DNA from: Desulfocurvus vexinensis DSM 17965
GTDB taxonomy: Bacteria > Desulfobacterota > Desulfovibrionia > Desulfovibrionales > Desulfovibrionaceae
Direction of reading: 5' to 3'
Assembly (NCBI RefSeq): GCF_000519125.1
Contig: NZ_JAEX01000013.1
Coordinates: forward strand, 51,985-92,198
DNA length: 40,214 nt
Program-made: the position numbers and the translations under genes
Notes under the pieces: model-generated
What the model saw: the letters and a program-made list of their open reading frames with translations, nothing else
What the model was told of the DNA's origin: nothing
Database searches by the model: none
In this document: positions 6,708-16,051 of the stretch, piece by piece
Numbering within the stretch: the first letter of the stretch is position 1
Layout of the letters: every line of letters starts with the position of its first letter

Positions 6708-7093
6708 TATTTGTAGACCTCCTTGGGGTCGAAGACCAGGGGCGAGCAGGTGCTGACGTCACCGCCGCGCAGTTCACGATAGAAGCAGGAGCGGTAGCCC
6801 TTGTGGCACGCCGCCCCGCCGACCTGTTCGATGAGCAGGACCACGGTGTCGTCGTCGCAGTCGATGCGGATGGCCTTGACCTTCTGGACATGGCCGCTGG
6901 TGCCGCCCTTGTGCCACAGCTTCTGGCGGCTGCGCGACCAGTAGTGCGCCTCGCCGGTGGCCAGGGTCCGGTCCCAGGACTGCTGGTTCATGTAGGCCAG
7001 CATGAGCACCTCGCCGGTGTCGGCGTCCTGGGCGATGGCGGGCACGAGCCCGCCCATTTTGCTGAAATCGGGGTTGAAGTCGGGTCTGGTCAT
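6707..7093 (-). CDS. hisI: Phosphoribosyl-AMP cyclohydrolase (histidine step 3)
   Basis: A 128-residue metalloenzyme that opens the adenine ring of phosphoribosyl-AMP. Diagnostic features are [18 protein letters not shown] (substrate binding), the metal-binding aspartates in DCDDDTVV, and the zinc cysteines in [14 protein letters not shown]. The length matches the stand-alone cyclohydrolase without a fused HisE domain; no hisE is present in the window. The ATG overlaps the rlmN stop as ATGA, and its own stop overlaps the hisG start, giving a tightly packed three-gene unit. Confidence 0.95.
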   Translation of the reverse strand: MTRPDFNPDFSKMGGLVPAIAQDADTGEVLMLAYMNQQSWDRTLATGEAHYWSRSRQKLWHKGGTSGHVQKVKAIRIDCDDDTVVLLIEQVGGAACHKGYRSCFYRELRGGDVSTCSPLVFDPKEVYK

Positions 7094-8163
7094 TGTGCGT
7101 TGTCCTTGTCGCAACGGGTTGTGATGCGGTCGTGCTCGGCCTTGAGCTGGCCGCAGGCGGCGGCGATGTCCTGGCCCTTGCTGCCGCGGATGGTGGCCGT
7201 CAGGCCCTTGACGTGCAGCATCTTCTCGAAGGCCAGGATGTCCATGCGCTCGGTGCTTGCATACGCCGCGCCCGGTGACGCGTTGAAGGCGATGAGGTTG
7301 ACCTTGGCCTTGCGCTGGCCCAGCAGGCGCACGAGCTGGCGCGCGTGCTCGGGCTGGTCGTTCACGCCGCGCAGCATGATGTATTCGTAGGTGATGCGCT
7401 GGCGGGGCCGCAGGGGGTAGCGGTCCAGGGCGGCCATGAGTTCGTCCAGGGGCGCCAGGGCCGCGGCGCGGGGCATGAGCCGCGCGCGCAGCTCCTGGGT
7501 CGGCGCATGCAACGAGACGGCGAGCATGGCCAGGCCGCTGTCTCCGAGCACCTCCAGTCCCTTGGGCACGCCGCACGTGGACACGGTGATCCTGCGCGGG
7601 GAAAAGTTGAGGCCCTTGTCGTGGCCCAGGGCGGCGAGGCTTTTCATCAGCTCGTCCAGGTTCAGCAGCGGCTCGCCCATGCCCATGAACACGAGGTTCT
7701 TCAGTTCGTCCGGGTCCTGGCCCTGGTCGGCCAGATACTGCTGGGCCACGAGGAGCTGGGCCAGGATTTCGCCCATGGTCATGTTGCGCACAAGGCCCAT
7801 CTGCCCGGTGGAGCAGAAGGTGCAGGCCATGGGGCAGCCCACCTGGGTGGACAGGCACTGGGTCACATGGGTGCGCTCGGGGATGAGCACGGTTTCCGCC
7901 AGGGCGCCGTCGGCCAGGCGCAGCAGCAGCTTGACCGTGGTGTCGGCGCTGACCTGGACATCGGCCACCTCGGGCCAGGCGATGGTCGCGCGGTCGGCCA
8001 GGGCCGTGCGCAGCTCCTTGGAAAGATTGGTCATCTCGCCCACGTCGCGGCAGCGCTTCTGCCACAGCCATTGCCAGACCTGCTCGGCCCGGTAGGCGGG
8101 CTGGCCGAGGTCCGCGAGCAGGGCCCCCAGTTCGGCCAGGGTCAGTTCGACGAGGTTCACCAT
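7090..8163 (-). CDS. rlmN: Dual-specificity 23S rRNA/tRNA adenine-C2 methyltransferase RlmN
   Basis: A 357-residue radical-SAM enzyme that methylates C2 of A2503 in 23S rRNA and A37 in some tRNAs. The iron-sulfur motif CxxxCxxC is visible at 110-117 ([12 protein letters not shown]), followed by GEPLLN and an SAM-binding VSTCG segment. The conserved catalytic cysteine near the C terminus lies in AAACGQL (about 338), which distinguishes RlmN/Cfr from other radical-SAM proteins. The start at 8163 gives the usual N-terminal helical domain ([28 protein letters not shown]). It heads the block with hisI and hisG; the functional link to histidine synthesis is not obvious. Confidence 0.95.
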   Translation of the reverse strand: MVNLVELTLAELGALLADLGQPAYRAEQVWQWLWQKRCRDVGEMTNLSKELRTALADRATIAWPEVADVQVSADTTVKLLLRLADGALAETVLIPERTHVTQCLSTQVGCPMACTFCSTGQMGLVRNMTMGEILAQLLVAQQYLADQGQDPDELKNLVFMGMGEPLLNLDELMKSLAALGHDKGLNFSPRRITVSTCGVPKGLEVLGDSGLAMLAVSLHAPTQELRARLMPRAAALAPLDELMAALDRYPLRPRQRITYEYIMLRGVNDQPEHARQLVRLLGQRKAKVNLIAFNASPGAAYASTERMDILAFEKMLHVKGLTATIRGSKGQDIAAACGQLKAEHDRITTRCDKDNAQ

Positions 8164-8255
8164 GTTGGTCTCCGGCCTGGGGGCCGAGGGGCGCGCCGCC
8201 CCGGAAGCCGCGCGGGCTCCCGGGGCGCTGGTTGCCGGGCCGGGCGGCGCCGGGG

Positions 8256-9581
8256 CTAGGCCAGGGCCTCGCGCTCCTTGTAGCGGATGACGAATTCCAC
8301 GGCGTCGGGGATGGAGCCCACCTCGCCAGCCACCTGGGCCTTGAGCAGGGCCTCGCGGATGATGCCCACCGCCGGGCCGGGCTGCAGCCCCGCGAAGTCC
8401 ATGATTTCGTTGCCGTTGAGCAGCGGTTCGAGCATTTCCTCGGGCGTGTCCGTGCGCTCCAGCATCTTCATGTTGTGGTTGAATTCCGTGTAGTTGCCGC
8501 CGCGCGCCTTGACCTTGGCGCGTTCGATCTCCATCAGCCGGGGGTATTCGTCCAGGGCCTTGAAGCGGCGGATGCCCCGGTCGGTGAGCATGTAGCTGAA
8601 GCGCCTGTGGTGGCGCACCAGGTGGCAGATGAGGTCGATGTCGCCGGAGGAGAAGCGCAGGCGCTTCAAGATCTTGCGCGTGACCTTGGCGCCCACGCGG
8701 TGGTGCTGGTAGAAGGTCCACTCGCCCTCGAAGAACTCGGCGGTGTAGAGCTTGCCCACGTCGTGGAACAGGCAGGACATGGTGCCCAGCCAGTCGAAGG
8801 GCAGCTCTTCGGGGTAGTGGCGCATCACGGCCAGGGTGCGGTCGAAGACGGTTTCCCACTCGGTGTCGCTTCGGCGCTGGCGCACGCGCGACAGGGCGGC
8901 GACCTCGGGCACCAGCCCGTGCAGGATCATGGAGTCGAAGAGCAGGCGCACGAAGTCGGCCATGTTCTCGGCCTCGACCTTGCGCCATTCGTCCATGATG
9001 TCGGACACGGACACGTAGTCCAGCACGCGGCGCGCCCCGCGCAGGATGGCCATCCAGGTGTTGTTCTCGATGGGCAGGTGGTAGTTGGCGGCAAAGCGCA
9101 TGGCGCGTACGGCGCGCAGGTAGTCGCGCTTGAGGGTTTCGTCGGGGATGCCCGAGAGCTTGACCTCGCCGGAGCCCAGGTCGTCGAAGCCCTGGTAGTG
9201 GTCCTCGGTGGCCGGGATGTAGGGGCAGGTCAGGCTGGGGGAAACCTCGCCCCGCTCCTGGAGCTTTTGCAGCAGCCGGGGGGTGACGCGCGCCACGCAT
9301 TCCTCGGGGTGCGAGCCGTCCTCGATGTCCGTGGGGTAGAAGCGGTAGAGGACGCTGCCCTCGTGCAGCTTGGCGAAGGCCAGGGCCGCGTCGGAGCGCT
9401 CTATGGTCGGGAAGAGCCGGTCCAGGCCCTTGAAATCGATGTCCGTGGCGATGTCCAGCTCGACGGTGCCGCTGTCGTCCTGCACCAGGCGCTGCATCCT
9501 GGCATTGACCACGTAGGCGTCGTAGCCGTTGCGCATGATGGTCTTGCAGATGGATATGGCGTCTTTATAGGGGTCGCTCAT
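8256..9581 (-). CDS. HD-domain protein with degenerate tRNA-nucleotidyltransferase head
   Basis: A 441-residue cytoplasmic protein with the layout of a CCA-adding or poly(A) polymerase-type enzyme. The head keeps an acidic segment ([10 protein letters not shown], 41-50) and the neck shows [20 protein letters not shown] (153-172). An HD phosphohydrolase domain follows, with FHDVGKLY (272-279), HH (293-294) and HLVRHH. The glycine-rich GGxVRD motif that binds the nucleotide in active CCA enzymes is replaced by GYDAYVVN (19-26), so polymerase activity is doubtful while the HD metal site looks intact. It may be a 2',3'-cyclic phosphodiesterase/phosphatase or an RNA-repair factor; I cannot decide. 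It has its own promoter (9622-9651) and lies 92 bases upstream of rlmN, so it may lead that operon. Confidence 0.75.
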   Translation of the reverse strand: MSDPYKDAISICKTIMRNGYDAYVVNARMQRLVQDDSGTVELDIATDIDFKGLDRLFPTIERSDAALAFAKLHEGSVLYRFYPTDIEDGSHPEECVARVTPRLLQKLQERGEVSPSLTCPYIPATEDHYQGFDDLGSGEVKLSGIPDETLKRDYLRAVRAMRFAANYHLPIENNTWMAILRGARRVLDYVSVSDIMDEWRKVEAENMADFVRLLFDSMILHGLVPEVAALSRVRQRRSDTEWETVFDRTLAVMRHYPEELPFDWLGTMSCLFHDVGKLYTAEFFEGEWTFYQHHRVGAKVTRKILKRLRFSSGDIDLICHLVRHHRRFSYMLTDRGIRRFKALDEYPRLMEIERAKVKARGGNYTEFNHNMKMLERTDTPEEMLEPLLNGNEIMDFAGLQPGPAVGIIREALLKAQVAGEVGSIPDAVEFVIRYKEREALA

Positions 9582-9621
9582 TCTTGTCTCCGGTTGGCAG
9601 GCGTCACGTCAAGGGACGAGC

Positions 9622-9651
9622 ACTATAATGATACGGGAGGCGGTCCGTCAA
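9622..9651 (-). promoter_or_regulatory. Sigma-70-type promoter for the HD protein gene
   Basis: On the minus strand TTGACG (9651-9646), an 18-base spacer and TATAGT (9627-9622) form a strong match. The -35 box overlaps the pyrC stop codon. The predicted start lies about 33 bases before the HD gene's ATG. Confidence 0.6.
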
Positions 9652-10916
9652 ACGATTCGCACCCCGCCGACGAACAGGGCGTTGACGCGCCCGGGCAGGG
9701 TCTGGCCCATGAAGGGCGTGTTCTTGCCCTTGGAGCGCATCCGCTCGGGGGTCAGCTCCCAGGGCGCGCCCGGGTCGTAGAGCACGAAATCCGCCGGGTC
9801 GTCGCGTTTGAAGGTGCAGGCGGGCAGGCCGAAGATCTCCGCCGGGCGCCAGCACCAGGCGCGCAGGGCGGTGTCCAGGTCCAAAATGCCCTCGTCCACC
9901 ATGCGCATGGTCAGGGCCAGGGCGGTGTCCAGCCCGGAGATGCCGTTGGGCGCCTCGGCGAAGGGCACCTCCTTTTCGTGGGCCGCGTGGGGCGCGTGGT
10001 CGGTGACCAGGATGTCGATGACGCCCTCGCGCAGGGCCTGGCGCACGGCCAGCACGTCGTCCAAGGTCCGCAGGGGCGGGCTGACCTTGGCAGCGGTGGA
10101 GTAGTTCTCCACGGCCTCGTCGGTGAGCAGCAGGTAGTGCGGGCAGGTTTCGGCGGTCACGGGCACGCCCCGGCCCTTGGCCCAGGCCAGGAGTTCCACG
10201 GCCTGGCGGCAGGAGACGTGGGCGATGTGGATGGGCAGGCCCAGGTATTCGGCCAGCAGGATGTCGCGGGCGACCTGCATGGCCTCGGCGGCCACGGGCT
10301 GGCCCTTGAGGCCCAGGCGCGAGCTGACCTCGCCCTCGTTGACCCCGGCGCCGGGGGCCATGTCGGGGTCTTCGCAGTGGTCGATGACGATCAGGCCCGC
10401 GTCGGCGGCGTATTCCACGGCGCGGCGGAACAGCTCGGAATTGCGCACGGGCAGCCCGTCGTTGGAGGCCGCCACGCAGCCCGCGCGGCGCAGTTCGGCC
10501 AGCTCGGCCAGCTCGGCCCCGGCCAGGCCGCGCGTCAGGGCGGCCACGGGGAACAGGCGCGGGCCGTTCTTCCAGGCGCGGCGCGCCTTTTCGAGCATCA
10601 TTTCCGTCACGGCGGCCTCGTCGTTCACCGGGCGGGTGTTGGCCATGCACATGATGTTGGCGAACCCGCCCTGGGCGGCGGCCCCCAGGCCGGAGACGAT
10701 GTCCTCCTTGTACTCGAAGCCGGGCTCGCGCAGGTGCACGTGGCAGTCGGTCAGGGCGGGCAGCAGCAGCGCGCCTCCGGCGGGGATCTTCTGCGCGCCG
10801 GGGTCCATGTAGTTGCCCGAGGGCCGCAGCTCCAGGATGCGGCCTTGGGCCACGAGCACGTCCACGCTCTCGCCCCGCCAGCGGGCGCCCTTGACGATGA
10901 ATTCGGCGTTGGACAC
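9648..10916 (-). CDS. pyrC: Dihydroorotase (pyrimidine step 3)
   Basis: A 422-residue amidohydrolase that cyclises N-carbamoyl-aspartate to dihydroorotate. The zinc ligands are seen in DCHVHLREPG (about 57-66), in IDHCEDPDM and IHIAHVSC, and the catalytic aspartate in VTDHAPHAAHEKE. The length and the HxHLREPG signature place it in the class I (B. subtilis-like) group, which often pairs with pyrB. It follows pyrB with only 10 bases between, on the same strand, so the two steps are co-transcribed and may form the ATCase-DHOase complex known from some bacteria (inference). Confidence 0.95.
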   Translation of the reverse strand: MSNAEFIVKGARWRGESVDVLVAQGRILELRPSGNYMDPGAQKIPAGGALLLPALTDCHVHLREPGFEYKEDIVSGLGAAAQGGFANIMCMANTRPVNDEAAVTEMMLEKARRAWKNGPRLFPVAALTRGLAGAELAELAELRRAGCVAASNDGLPVRNSELFRRAVEYAADAGLIVIDHCEDPDMAPGAGVNEGEVSSRLGLKGQPVAAEAMQVARDILLAEYLGLPIHIAHVSCRQAVELLAWAKGRGVPVTAETCPHYLLLTDEAVENYSTAAKVSPPLRTLDDVLAVRQALREGVIDILVTDHAPHAAHEKEVPFAEAPNGISGLDTALALTMRMVDEGILDLDTALRAWCWRPAEIFGLPACTFKRDDPADFVLYDPGAPWELTPERMRSKGKNTPFMGQTLPGRVNALFVGGVRIV

Positions 10917-10926
10917 GGGGGCCTCC

Positions 10927-11853
10927 CTAGTCTTTGCGGGTCAGGAACAGGAACAGCAGCGCCATGCGCACGGCCACGCCCGAGGCGACCTGGTCCAGGA
11001 TCAGGCTGTCGGGGTCGTCGGCCAGGTCCGAGGCGATTTCCACGCCGCGGTTGATGGGCCCGGGGTGCAGCACCTTGGCCCCGGCCTTGGCCTTGCGCAG
11101 GGCCCGGCGCGACAGGCCCCAGGTCTGGGCGTATTCGCGCAGGCTGGGCAGCAGGCCGTCCTGCTGGCGCTCCAGCTGCAGGCGCAGGCACATCACGGCG
11201 TCGGCGCCGTCCAGGCCGCTGCCCAGGTCGTGGCACACGGTCACCGGCCAGGTGTCCAGGCGCGGGGGCAGCAGGGTGCGCGGGCCGCACACGCGCACCG
11301 TGGCGCCCAGGCGGGTCAGCAGGTTGACGTTAGAGCGCGCCACGCGGCTGTGGGCGATGTCGCCCAGGATGGTCACCGTGCGCCCGGCGAACTCGCCGCC
11401 CCAGGCCCGGCGCAGGGTGAAGGCGTCCAGCAGGGCCTGGGTGGGGTGGGCGTGCCAGCCGTCGCCCGCGTTGAGCACCGAGCAGTCCAGGCGCTCGGCG
11501 ATGAAGCGCGCCGCGCCCGAGCGCGAGTCGCGCAGCACGATGGCGTCGGGGTTCATGGCCTGCAGGGTCCAGGCCGTGTCCTTGAGGCTTTCGCCCTTGC
11601 TCAGGCTGGAGCCGGACTTGGCCAGGGAGAAGGTGTCCGCCGACAGGCGCTTGGCGGCCACATCGAAGCTGGTCTTGGTGCGCGTGCTGGGTTCGGCGAA
11701 GAACAGCACCACGCTTTTGCCCTTGAGGGTCGGGACCTTCTTCACCTGGCGCCGGTTGATCTCCATGAAGGAGTCGGCGGTCTCGAAGATCCGCTCCACG
11801 TCTCCGGTGGAGAGGTCGCAGACGTCCAGCAAGTCCTTGTGGGTCCAGTGCAT
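10927..11853 (-). CDS. pyrB: Aspartate carbamoyltransferase catalytic subunit (pyrimidine step 2)
   Basis: A 308-residue enzyme joining carbamoyl phosphate to aspartate. The carbamoyl-phosphate loop is [19 protein letters not shown] (about 54-72), with SLSKGES, the HPTQALLD segment and [11 protein letters not shown] near the C terminus. The start at ATG 11853 gives the expected length; in-frame sequence upstream is proline/alanine noise. No pyrI regulatory gene is adjacent. It is preceded by a T-tract hairpin at 11924-11951 that either terminates the upstream gene or acts as an attenuator. Confidence 0.95.
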   Translation of the reverse strand: MHWTHKDLLDVCDLSTGDVERIFETADSFMEINRRQVKKVPTLKGKSVVLFFAEPSTRTKTSFDVAAKRLSADTFSLAKSGSSLSKGESLKDTAWTLQAMNPDAIVLRDSRSGAARFIAERLDCSVLNAGDGWHAHPTQALLDAFTLRRAWGGEFAGRTVTILGDIAHSRVARSNVNLLTRLGATVRVCGPRTLLPPRLDTWPVTVCHDLGSGLDGADAVMCLRLQLERQQDGLLPSLREYAQTWGLSRRALRKAKAGAKVLHPGPINRGVEIASDLADDPDSLILDQVASGVAVRMALLFLFLTRKD

Positions 11854-11923
11854 GGGGTGTCCTCGCTGCTGGGGGTGGGCCGCCCGGGCCGGGCGCGCGG
11901 GGCGGCGGGGCCGGGCGGCGGCC

Positions 11924-11951
11924 AAAAAAATGCCGCCTCTGCCGGGCGGCA
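11924..11951 (-). terminator. Intrinsic terminator between the amidohydrolase gene and pyrB
   Basis: TGCCGCC (11931-11937) pairs with GGCGGCA (11945-11951) around a 7-base loop. On the minus strand seven T residues follow. It lies 38 bases after the amidohydrolase stop and about 70 before pyrB. No clear promoter is seen between it and pyrB, so attenuation of pyrB readthrough is possible. A second palindrome (CCCGGGGCCCGGG) followed by TTTTT overlaps the amidohydrolase stop near 11966-11992. Confidence 0.65.
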
Positions 11952-11988
11952 CGCGCGTCTGATATGAAAAAGGCCCCCGGGCCCCGGG

Positions 11989-13137
11989 TCACGCCGCACG
12001 GATCGCTCCGTCCGGGACTATGCTGTACCCTGCAACCGCGCCGGGTTCAAGTGTTCCGTACAGCCTCTGGGCGCCCAGCAGCCGCGCGGGGTTCAGGGTC
12101 ATCCACTCCAGCACCTGGAAGAACCCCGGCCCGCCGGGCGCGCGCAGCAGGGCGGCGGCCTCGTTCCACAGGCTCAGGTCCTGGTTGGACGACAGGCCGT
12201 CGGTGCCCAGGCACAGGGGCACCCCGGCGCTGTCCAGGGCCTGCCAGGGCGCGCGGCCCACGGCGATGTATTCGTTGCTGCGCGGGCACAGGCAGACCGA
12301 GGCGCCCCGGGCGGCCAGGGTGGCGATGTCGCCCGGGTCGAGCTGCACGCAGTGCACGGCCAGGGTGTTCTCGTCCAGCAGGCCCAGGCGGTCGGCGTAG
12401 GCCACGGGGCGGCAGCCGGGGGGCGCCCAGTCCTCGGGCAGCACGCCCGCCTTGCGCAGCAGCCGGGCGAATTCGCCCTTGCCGGTGAGCATCTGCTCGG
12501 TCTCGTCGGGGTGCTCGGCCAGGTGCATGGAGAAGGGCCGCCCGTGGCGGGTGCACCAGGCCTTGGCCGCTGCCAGGGTCTCGGGGTGGGTGGAGTACAG
12601 GGCGTGCCCGGCGGCGGCCACACGCTCCCGGGCCGGGCCGGACAGTTCGTCCAGGTCCACAGGCCAGCGCAGGGCCCCGGCATTGGCGAAACCGAAGAAT
12701 TCCACGGCCAGCAGCCCGCCGATGTTCGCGGCGTCCAGGGCGGCGGCCACCTGGGCCGTGTTGCGCGAGGTGATGTCGATGACGGCCACGGTGCCGCTGG
12801 CCTGGATCTGGGCGATGGCCTTGTCCAGGGCGAGCTGGGAGAGCTTGACCAGCGAGTTGGTCAGCAGGCTGCGCACCCAGGCGGTGAAGCCTTGGCCGCC
12901 CGTGGTGTTCCCGGCGACATGGGACAGCTCCAGGTGCACATGGGCGTTGATGAGCCCCGGGGTCACGGTGACGGGCCCCAGGTCCTCCACGGGCCCGGCG
13001 AAGCCGCGCAGCACTTCGCCCGCCGCGCCCGAGGCCAGCACCCGCCCGGCGTCGAACACCACGGCGCCGTCGTCCACGGGCGGACGGCGGGGGTGGATGA
13101 TGATCTCCCTGGCGCGGATGGCTCGCATGGCGCGCAT
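11989..13137 (-). CDS. Metal-dependent deaminase of the amidohydrolase family
   Basis: A 382-residue protein of the chlorohydrolase/guanine-SAH deaminase branch. Metal ligands and active-site residues are visible as NAHVHLELSH (about 64-73), SMHLAEHPDET (about 208), LAVHCVQL and LGTDGLSSN. In sulfate reducers of this kind a close relative acts on aminodeoxyfutalosine in menaquinone synthesis, so that role is plausible, but the sequence alone also fits S-adenosylhomocysteine or other purine-like substrates. The start is uncertain: MRAMRAI offers ATG at 13137 or 13128, neither with a good ribosome-binding site. It lies upstream of pyrB on the same strand, separated by a terminator. Confidence 0.75.
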   Translation of the reverse strand: MRAMRAIRAREIIIHPRRPPVDDGAVVFDAGRVLASGAAGEVLRGFAGPVEDLGPVTVTPGLINAHVHLELSHVAGNTTGGQGFTAWVRSLLTNSLVKLSQLALDKAIAQIQASGTVAVIDITSRNTAQVAAALDAANIGGLLAVEFFGFANAGALRWPVDLDELSGPARERVAAAGHALYSTHPETLAAAKAWCTRHGRPFSMHLAEHPDETEQMLTGKGEFARLLRKAGVLPEDWAPPGCRPVAYADRLGLLDENTLAVHCVQLDPGDIATLAARGASVCLCPRSNEYIAVGRAPWQALDSAGVPLCLGTDGLSSNQDLSLWNEAAALLRAPGGPGFFQVLEWMTLNPARLLGAQRLYGTLEPGAVAGYSIVPDGAIRAA

Positions 13138-13200
13138 GGTAGCGGAAGATGGCGCCCAGGGGAAGAGGGCGGGCGCCGCGTGCCCGGGCGGCGGGGGGAT

Positions 13201-13237
13201 GAAAAAATCCGGGGCCCGGCGCGGGGCCGGGCCCCGG
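13201..13237 (-). terminator. Intrinsic terminator of the Re-citrate synthase gene
   Basis: A 12-bp perfect stem (CCGGGGCCCGGC, 13209-13220, with 13226-13237) and a 5-base loop; on the minus strand ATTTTTTC follows. It lies 30 bases beyond the stop codon. Confidence 0.8.
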
Positions 13238-13267
13238 CTGTGGGGGCGTTGCGGACTCCGGGCCGCC

Positions 13268-15112
13268 CTAGTCCTCGCTGGGCGGCAGGGTGTCCTCGTC
13301 CTCGGTGTCCAGCTCCAGGTCTTCCTGGCGCTTGAGCAGTTCCTCGAAGCGGATGTCCGCGCCGAGTACGCCCTTGATGTTCAGGTCCTCGTCGTCCACC
13401 GGGGTGGCCACGGTCAGGCACAGCTTGCCGGTGAAGTGCGATTTGTAGAAGTCCGTGACGTGCATCTTGCCCGTGCGCATGGGTTCCACGAACCAGTCGC
13501 GGGTGGAGAAGTCCGTCTGGTGGTCGAAGGTCTTGTACTTGGGCTCGTCCTCGGGGTGGCAGACCGAGCTGGCCACCAGGTGCCCGGTGGTGTCGATGAG
13601 GTAGATGTACTGGATGAAGGAGTAGTCGTCCAAAAAGTCGTCCATGCAGCGCTCGACCTTGTCCGACGACAGGCTCCTGATCTCGCAGTCCTGGGAGAGC
13701 TTGGTAATGATCTTGGCGGCCAGCTGGTGGGCGACCTTCTTGAGGTGGTCGAACTCGGACACGAACAACTCGGGCAGGTAGCGCTTGACCAGGACCTTCA
13801 TCTCCTTGTTGGAGAAGGAGGTGGTGCGGCCCTTCTCGTAGGCCTCGTTGATGCGCTCGGAGATCTTGCCCACGGCGGGATGGCGCTTGTCGATGGCGTC
13901 GGCACCGCGCAGTTGCAGGGACTGGTTGATCCAGTAGGCCACGCCCGCGCGGCCCGACTTGTCGGTGATGATGATCGGCACCGGGCGGCCCAGGATGCGC
14001 CCGGTGTCGAAGATATTGTAGATTTCCTCGTTCTTGATCAGCCCGTCCACATGGATGCCCGCACTGGTGGCGTTGAAGTCGCGCCCGGCGAAGGGGTAGT
14101 TGTCGGGGATGCGGTAGTCCAGCTCGCGCGAGAAGTATTCGGCGATCTCGGAGATGACCTCGGGGTGGGCCGCGTCGTCCTCGCCGGTCAGCGAGATGTA
14201 CTCGATGACCAGGGCCTCGATGGGCGCGTTGCCCGTGCGCTCGCCAAAGCCCAGCAGGGTGCCGTTGGCCCCGGAGCAGCCGTAGAGCCAGGCCGTGGAG
14301 GCGTTGACCAGCACCTTGTGGAAGTCGTTGTGCCCGTGCCATTCCAGCCACTGCCCGGGCACCCCGGCCTCGTCGGTGAAGGCGCGCACGATCTTGGCCA
14401 CCGAGCGCGGCAGGGCCGCGCCGGGGTAGGGCACGCCGAAGCCCAGGGTGTCGCACAGGCGGATCTTCACCGGCAGGCCGCTCTCCTCGCTCATCTCCAT
14501 CAGCTTGCGCGCGAAGGGGATGCAGAAGCCGTAGATGTCGGCGCGGGTCACGTCCTCGAAGTGGCAGCGGGGGATGATGCCCCAGTCCAGGGCCGTGGCG
14601 ACGATCTTCAGGTAGTCGTCCATGGCCTGCTGGCGGTCCTTCTTGAGCTTCAGGTACACGTGGTAGTCGGATACCGAGGTGAGCATCCCGGTTTCCTTGA
14701 GCCCCATGTCCTTGACGAGCTTCAGGTCGGCCTGGTTGGCCCTGATCCAGCCGGTGATCTCGGGAAACTTGTAGCCCTTCTCCATGCAGCGCTCCACGGC
14801 GCGGCGGTCCTTGTCGGAGTAGAGGAAGAACTCGCTCTGGCGGATGAGCCCCGAGGTGCCGCCCAGGCGGTGGAGCATGTCGAAGATGGTCTCGATCTGC
14901 TTCACGGTGTAGGGCGGGCGGGCCTGCTGGCCGTCGCGGAAGGTGGTGTCGGTGATGAACATCGGGTCCGCCGGGCGCGGCACCAGGAAGCTGTCGTCGA
15001 AGTTGACGCGGCCGATCTTGGTATAGGGGAAATTCTCGCGGTACAGCTCGGGGGTTTCCTGGTTCTGGAGCGGGTACTGCGTTTTCCAGCGGTTGAAATG
15101 CAAAAAGGGCAT
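13268..15112 (-). CDS. Re-citrate synthase-like DRE-TIM enzyme with C-terminal Cache domain
   Basis: A 614-residue enzyme of the isopropylmalate/homocitrate synthase superfamily. Residues 50-67 carry the acyl-CoA/metal motif ITDTTFRDGQQARPP, and HGHND at 259-263 plus the FNATSAGIH segment (346-354) complete the barrel. The FRDGQQARPP variant, QSEFFLYSDKD (92-102) and TGWIRAN (120-126) are typical of Re-face citrate synthase, which replaces the usual Si-enzyme in Desulfovibrio and Clostridium kluyveri. That assignment is from memory of the family. Residues about 455-595 form a Cache/PDC-like sensor fold (STRDWFVEPMRTGK, GKLCLTVATPV, GVLGADI) followed by an acidic tail. No membrane segment is present, so the Cache domain is cytoplasmic and may sense a metabolite. 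It follows topA and an unknown gene on the same strand. Confidence 0.8.
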   Translation of the reverse strand: MPFLHFNRWKTQYPLQNQETPELYRENFPYTKIGRVNFDDSFLVPRPADPMFITDTTFRDGQQARPPYTVKQIETIFDMLHRLGGTSGLIRQSEFFLYSDKDRRAVERCMEKGYKFPEITGWIRANQADLKLVKDMGLKETGMLTSVSDYHVYLKLKKDRQQAMDDYLKIVATALDWGIIPRCHFEDVTRADIYGFCIPFARKLMEMSEESGLPVKIRLCDTLGFGVPYPGAALPRSVAKIVRAFTDEAGVPGQWLEWHGHNDFHKVLVNASTAWLYGCSGANGTLLGFGERTGNAPIEALVIEYISLTGEDDAAHPEVISEIAEYFSRELDYRIPDNYPFAGRDFNATSAGIHVDGLIKNEEIYNIFDTGRILGRPVPIIITDKSGRAGVAYWINQSLQLRGADAIDKRHPAVGKISERINEAYEKGRTTSFSNKEMKVLVKRYLPELFVSEFDHLKKVAHQLAAKIITKLSQDCEIRSLSSDKVERCMDDFLDDYSFIQYIYLIDTTGHLVASSVCHPEDEPKYKTFDHQTDFSTRDWFVEPMRTGKMHVTDFYKSHFTGKLCLTVATPVDDEDLNIKGVLGADIRFEELLKRQEDLELDTEDEDTLPPSED

Positions 15113-15238
15113 GGGGGCGGTTCCTCCTCGTGGCGCGTGGGGGGGGGTGCGGGCGCAGGGGTGGCGGCGCCGGGCACGCCATCATCTATCAGAACGCTCG
15201 CGGGGGCAAGACGGGAAAGTGGGGCGCCGGGGGCGCGG

Positions 15239-16003
15239 CTACTGGGGCCGGGGCGCCAGGCGCAGGCGCTCTTCGAGCACCTCGGCGCAGCCCGGGGCCA
15301 GGGCCTCGGCCAGGGCCAGGGCCCGGGCCGACTCCTCGGCCCAGCCGCCCCGGCGCAGGCTGCGCGCCGCCAGCACGTACATGCGCTGGGGCCTGGCGCC
15401 GTAGACGCGCTCCACCAGCCGCCCGTACCCGTCGCCGAAGACCTCGCGCACCAGCTCGTTCTGGGCGAAGAGGAAGCGCGCCAGCAGCTCGTTGTCCGCG
15501 TGCAGGGCCAGGTATTCGTTGAACAGCCGCCTGCACGTGTAGAGCAGGAAGCGGATGCGGTTGACCTCGCGCTGGATGCTTTCGTTGGTCTGGTCCAGCA
15601 CGCCGTAGAGGTCGTCGCCGATGCTCGCGCCGCGCCCGCCCGGGCTCTGGTCGCGCAGCTTGCGGAACCAGGGCGCGTAGTTCTGCTGCTGGTAGGCGTC
15701 CTCGCGCAGCTTCATGGCGTCGTGGAAGATGTAGCCCACGCTCCAGTCCAGGAACTGGCCCAGGAGCTGGGCGCCGGGGCGGTCATCGTGCTTGAAGAGC
15801 ACGTGCGCCGTGTCCTTGAGGTGCCAGAGCAGGCCCTTGTTCATCTCCTGGCCGAGCAGGTTGGAGAGCACGGCGAAGTCCACGTGGCCGCTGCGGTCGA
15901 AATGGCGGAACTCGCCTTCCAGCTCGCGGCTGACGAGGCAGAAATCGCGCAGCACGTCGCGCACGAACTCGGGCAGCTTGGCCGTGATCCACTTCTTGGA
16001 CAT
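15239..16003 (-). CDS. Conserved-looking protein of unknown function
   Basis: A 254-residue soluble, mostly helical protein that I do not recognise. It has many charged residues, no signal peptide or membrane segment, and no known catalytic motif. The middle (about 115-175) looks like a helical bundle (NESIQREVNRIRFLLYTCRRLF), and the C-terminal 50 residues are arginine/alanine/leucine-rich. AGGGGGAA lies about ten bases before the ATG. It is 48 bases downstream of topA and about 125 upstream of the citrate synthase on the same strand, so it is probably co-transcribed with topA. Confidence 0.65.
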   Translation of the reverse strand: MSKKWITAKLPEFVRDVLRDFCLVSRELEGEFRHFDRSGHVDFAVLSNLLGQEMNKGLLWHLKDTAHVLFKHDDRPGAQLLGQFLDWSVGYIFHDAMKLREDAYQQQNYAPWFRKLRDQSPGGRGASIGDDLYGVLDQTNESIQREVNRIRFLLYTCRRLFNEYLALHADNELLARFLFAQNELVREVFGDGYGRLVERVYGARPQRMYVLAARSLRRGGWAEESARALALAEALAPGCAEVLEERLRLAPRPQ

Positions 16004-16051
16004 GACGCGTGCGTTCCCCCTGGGCCGGGCCGGGGCGGCGGGCCCGGCGGG

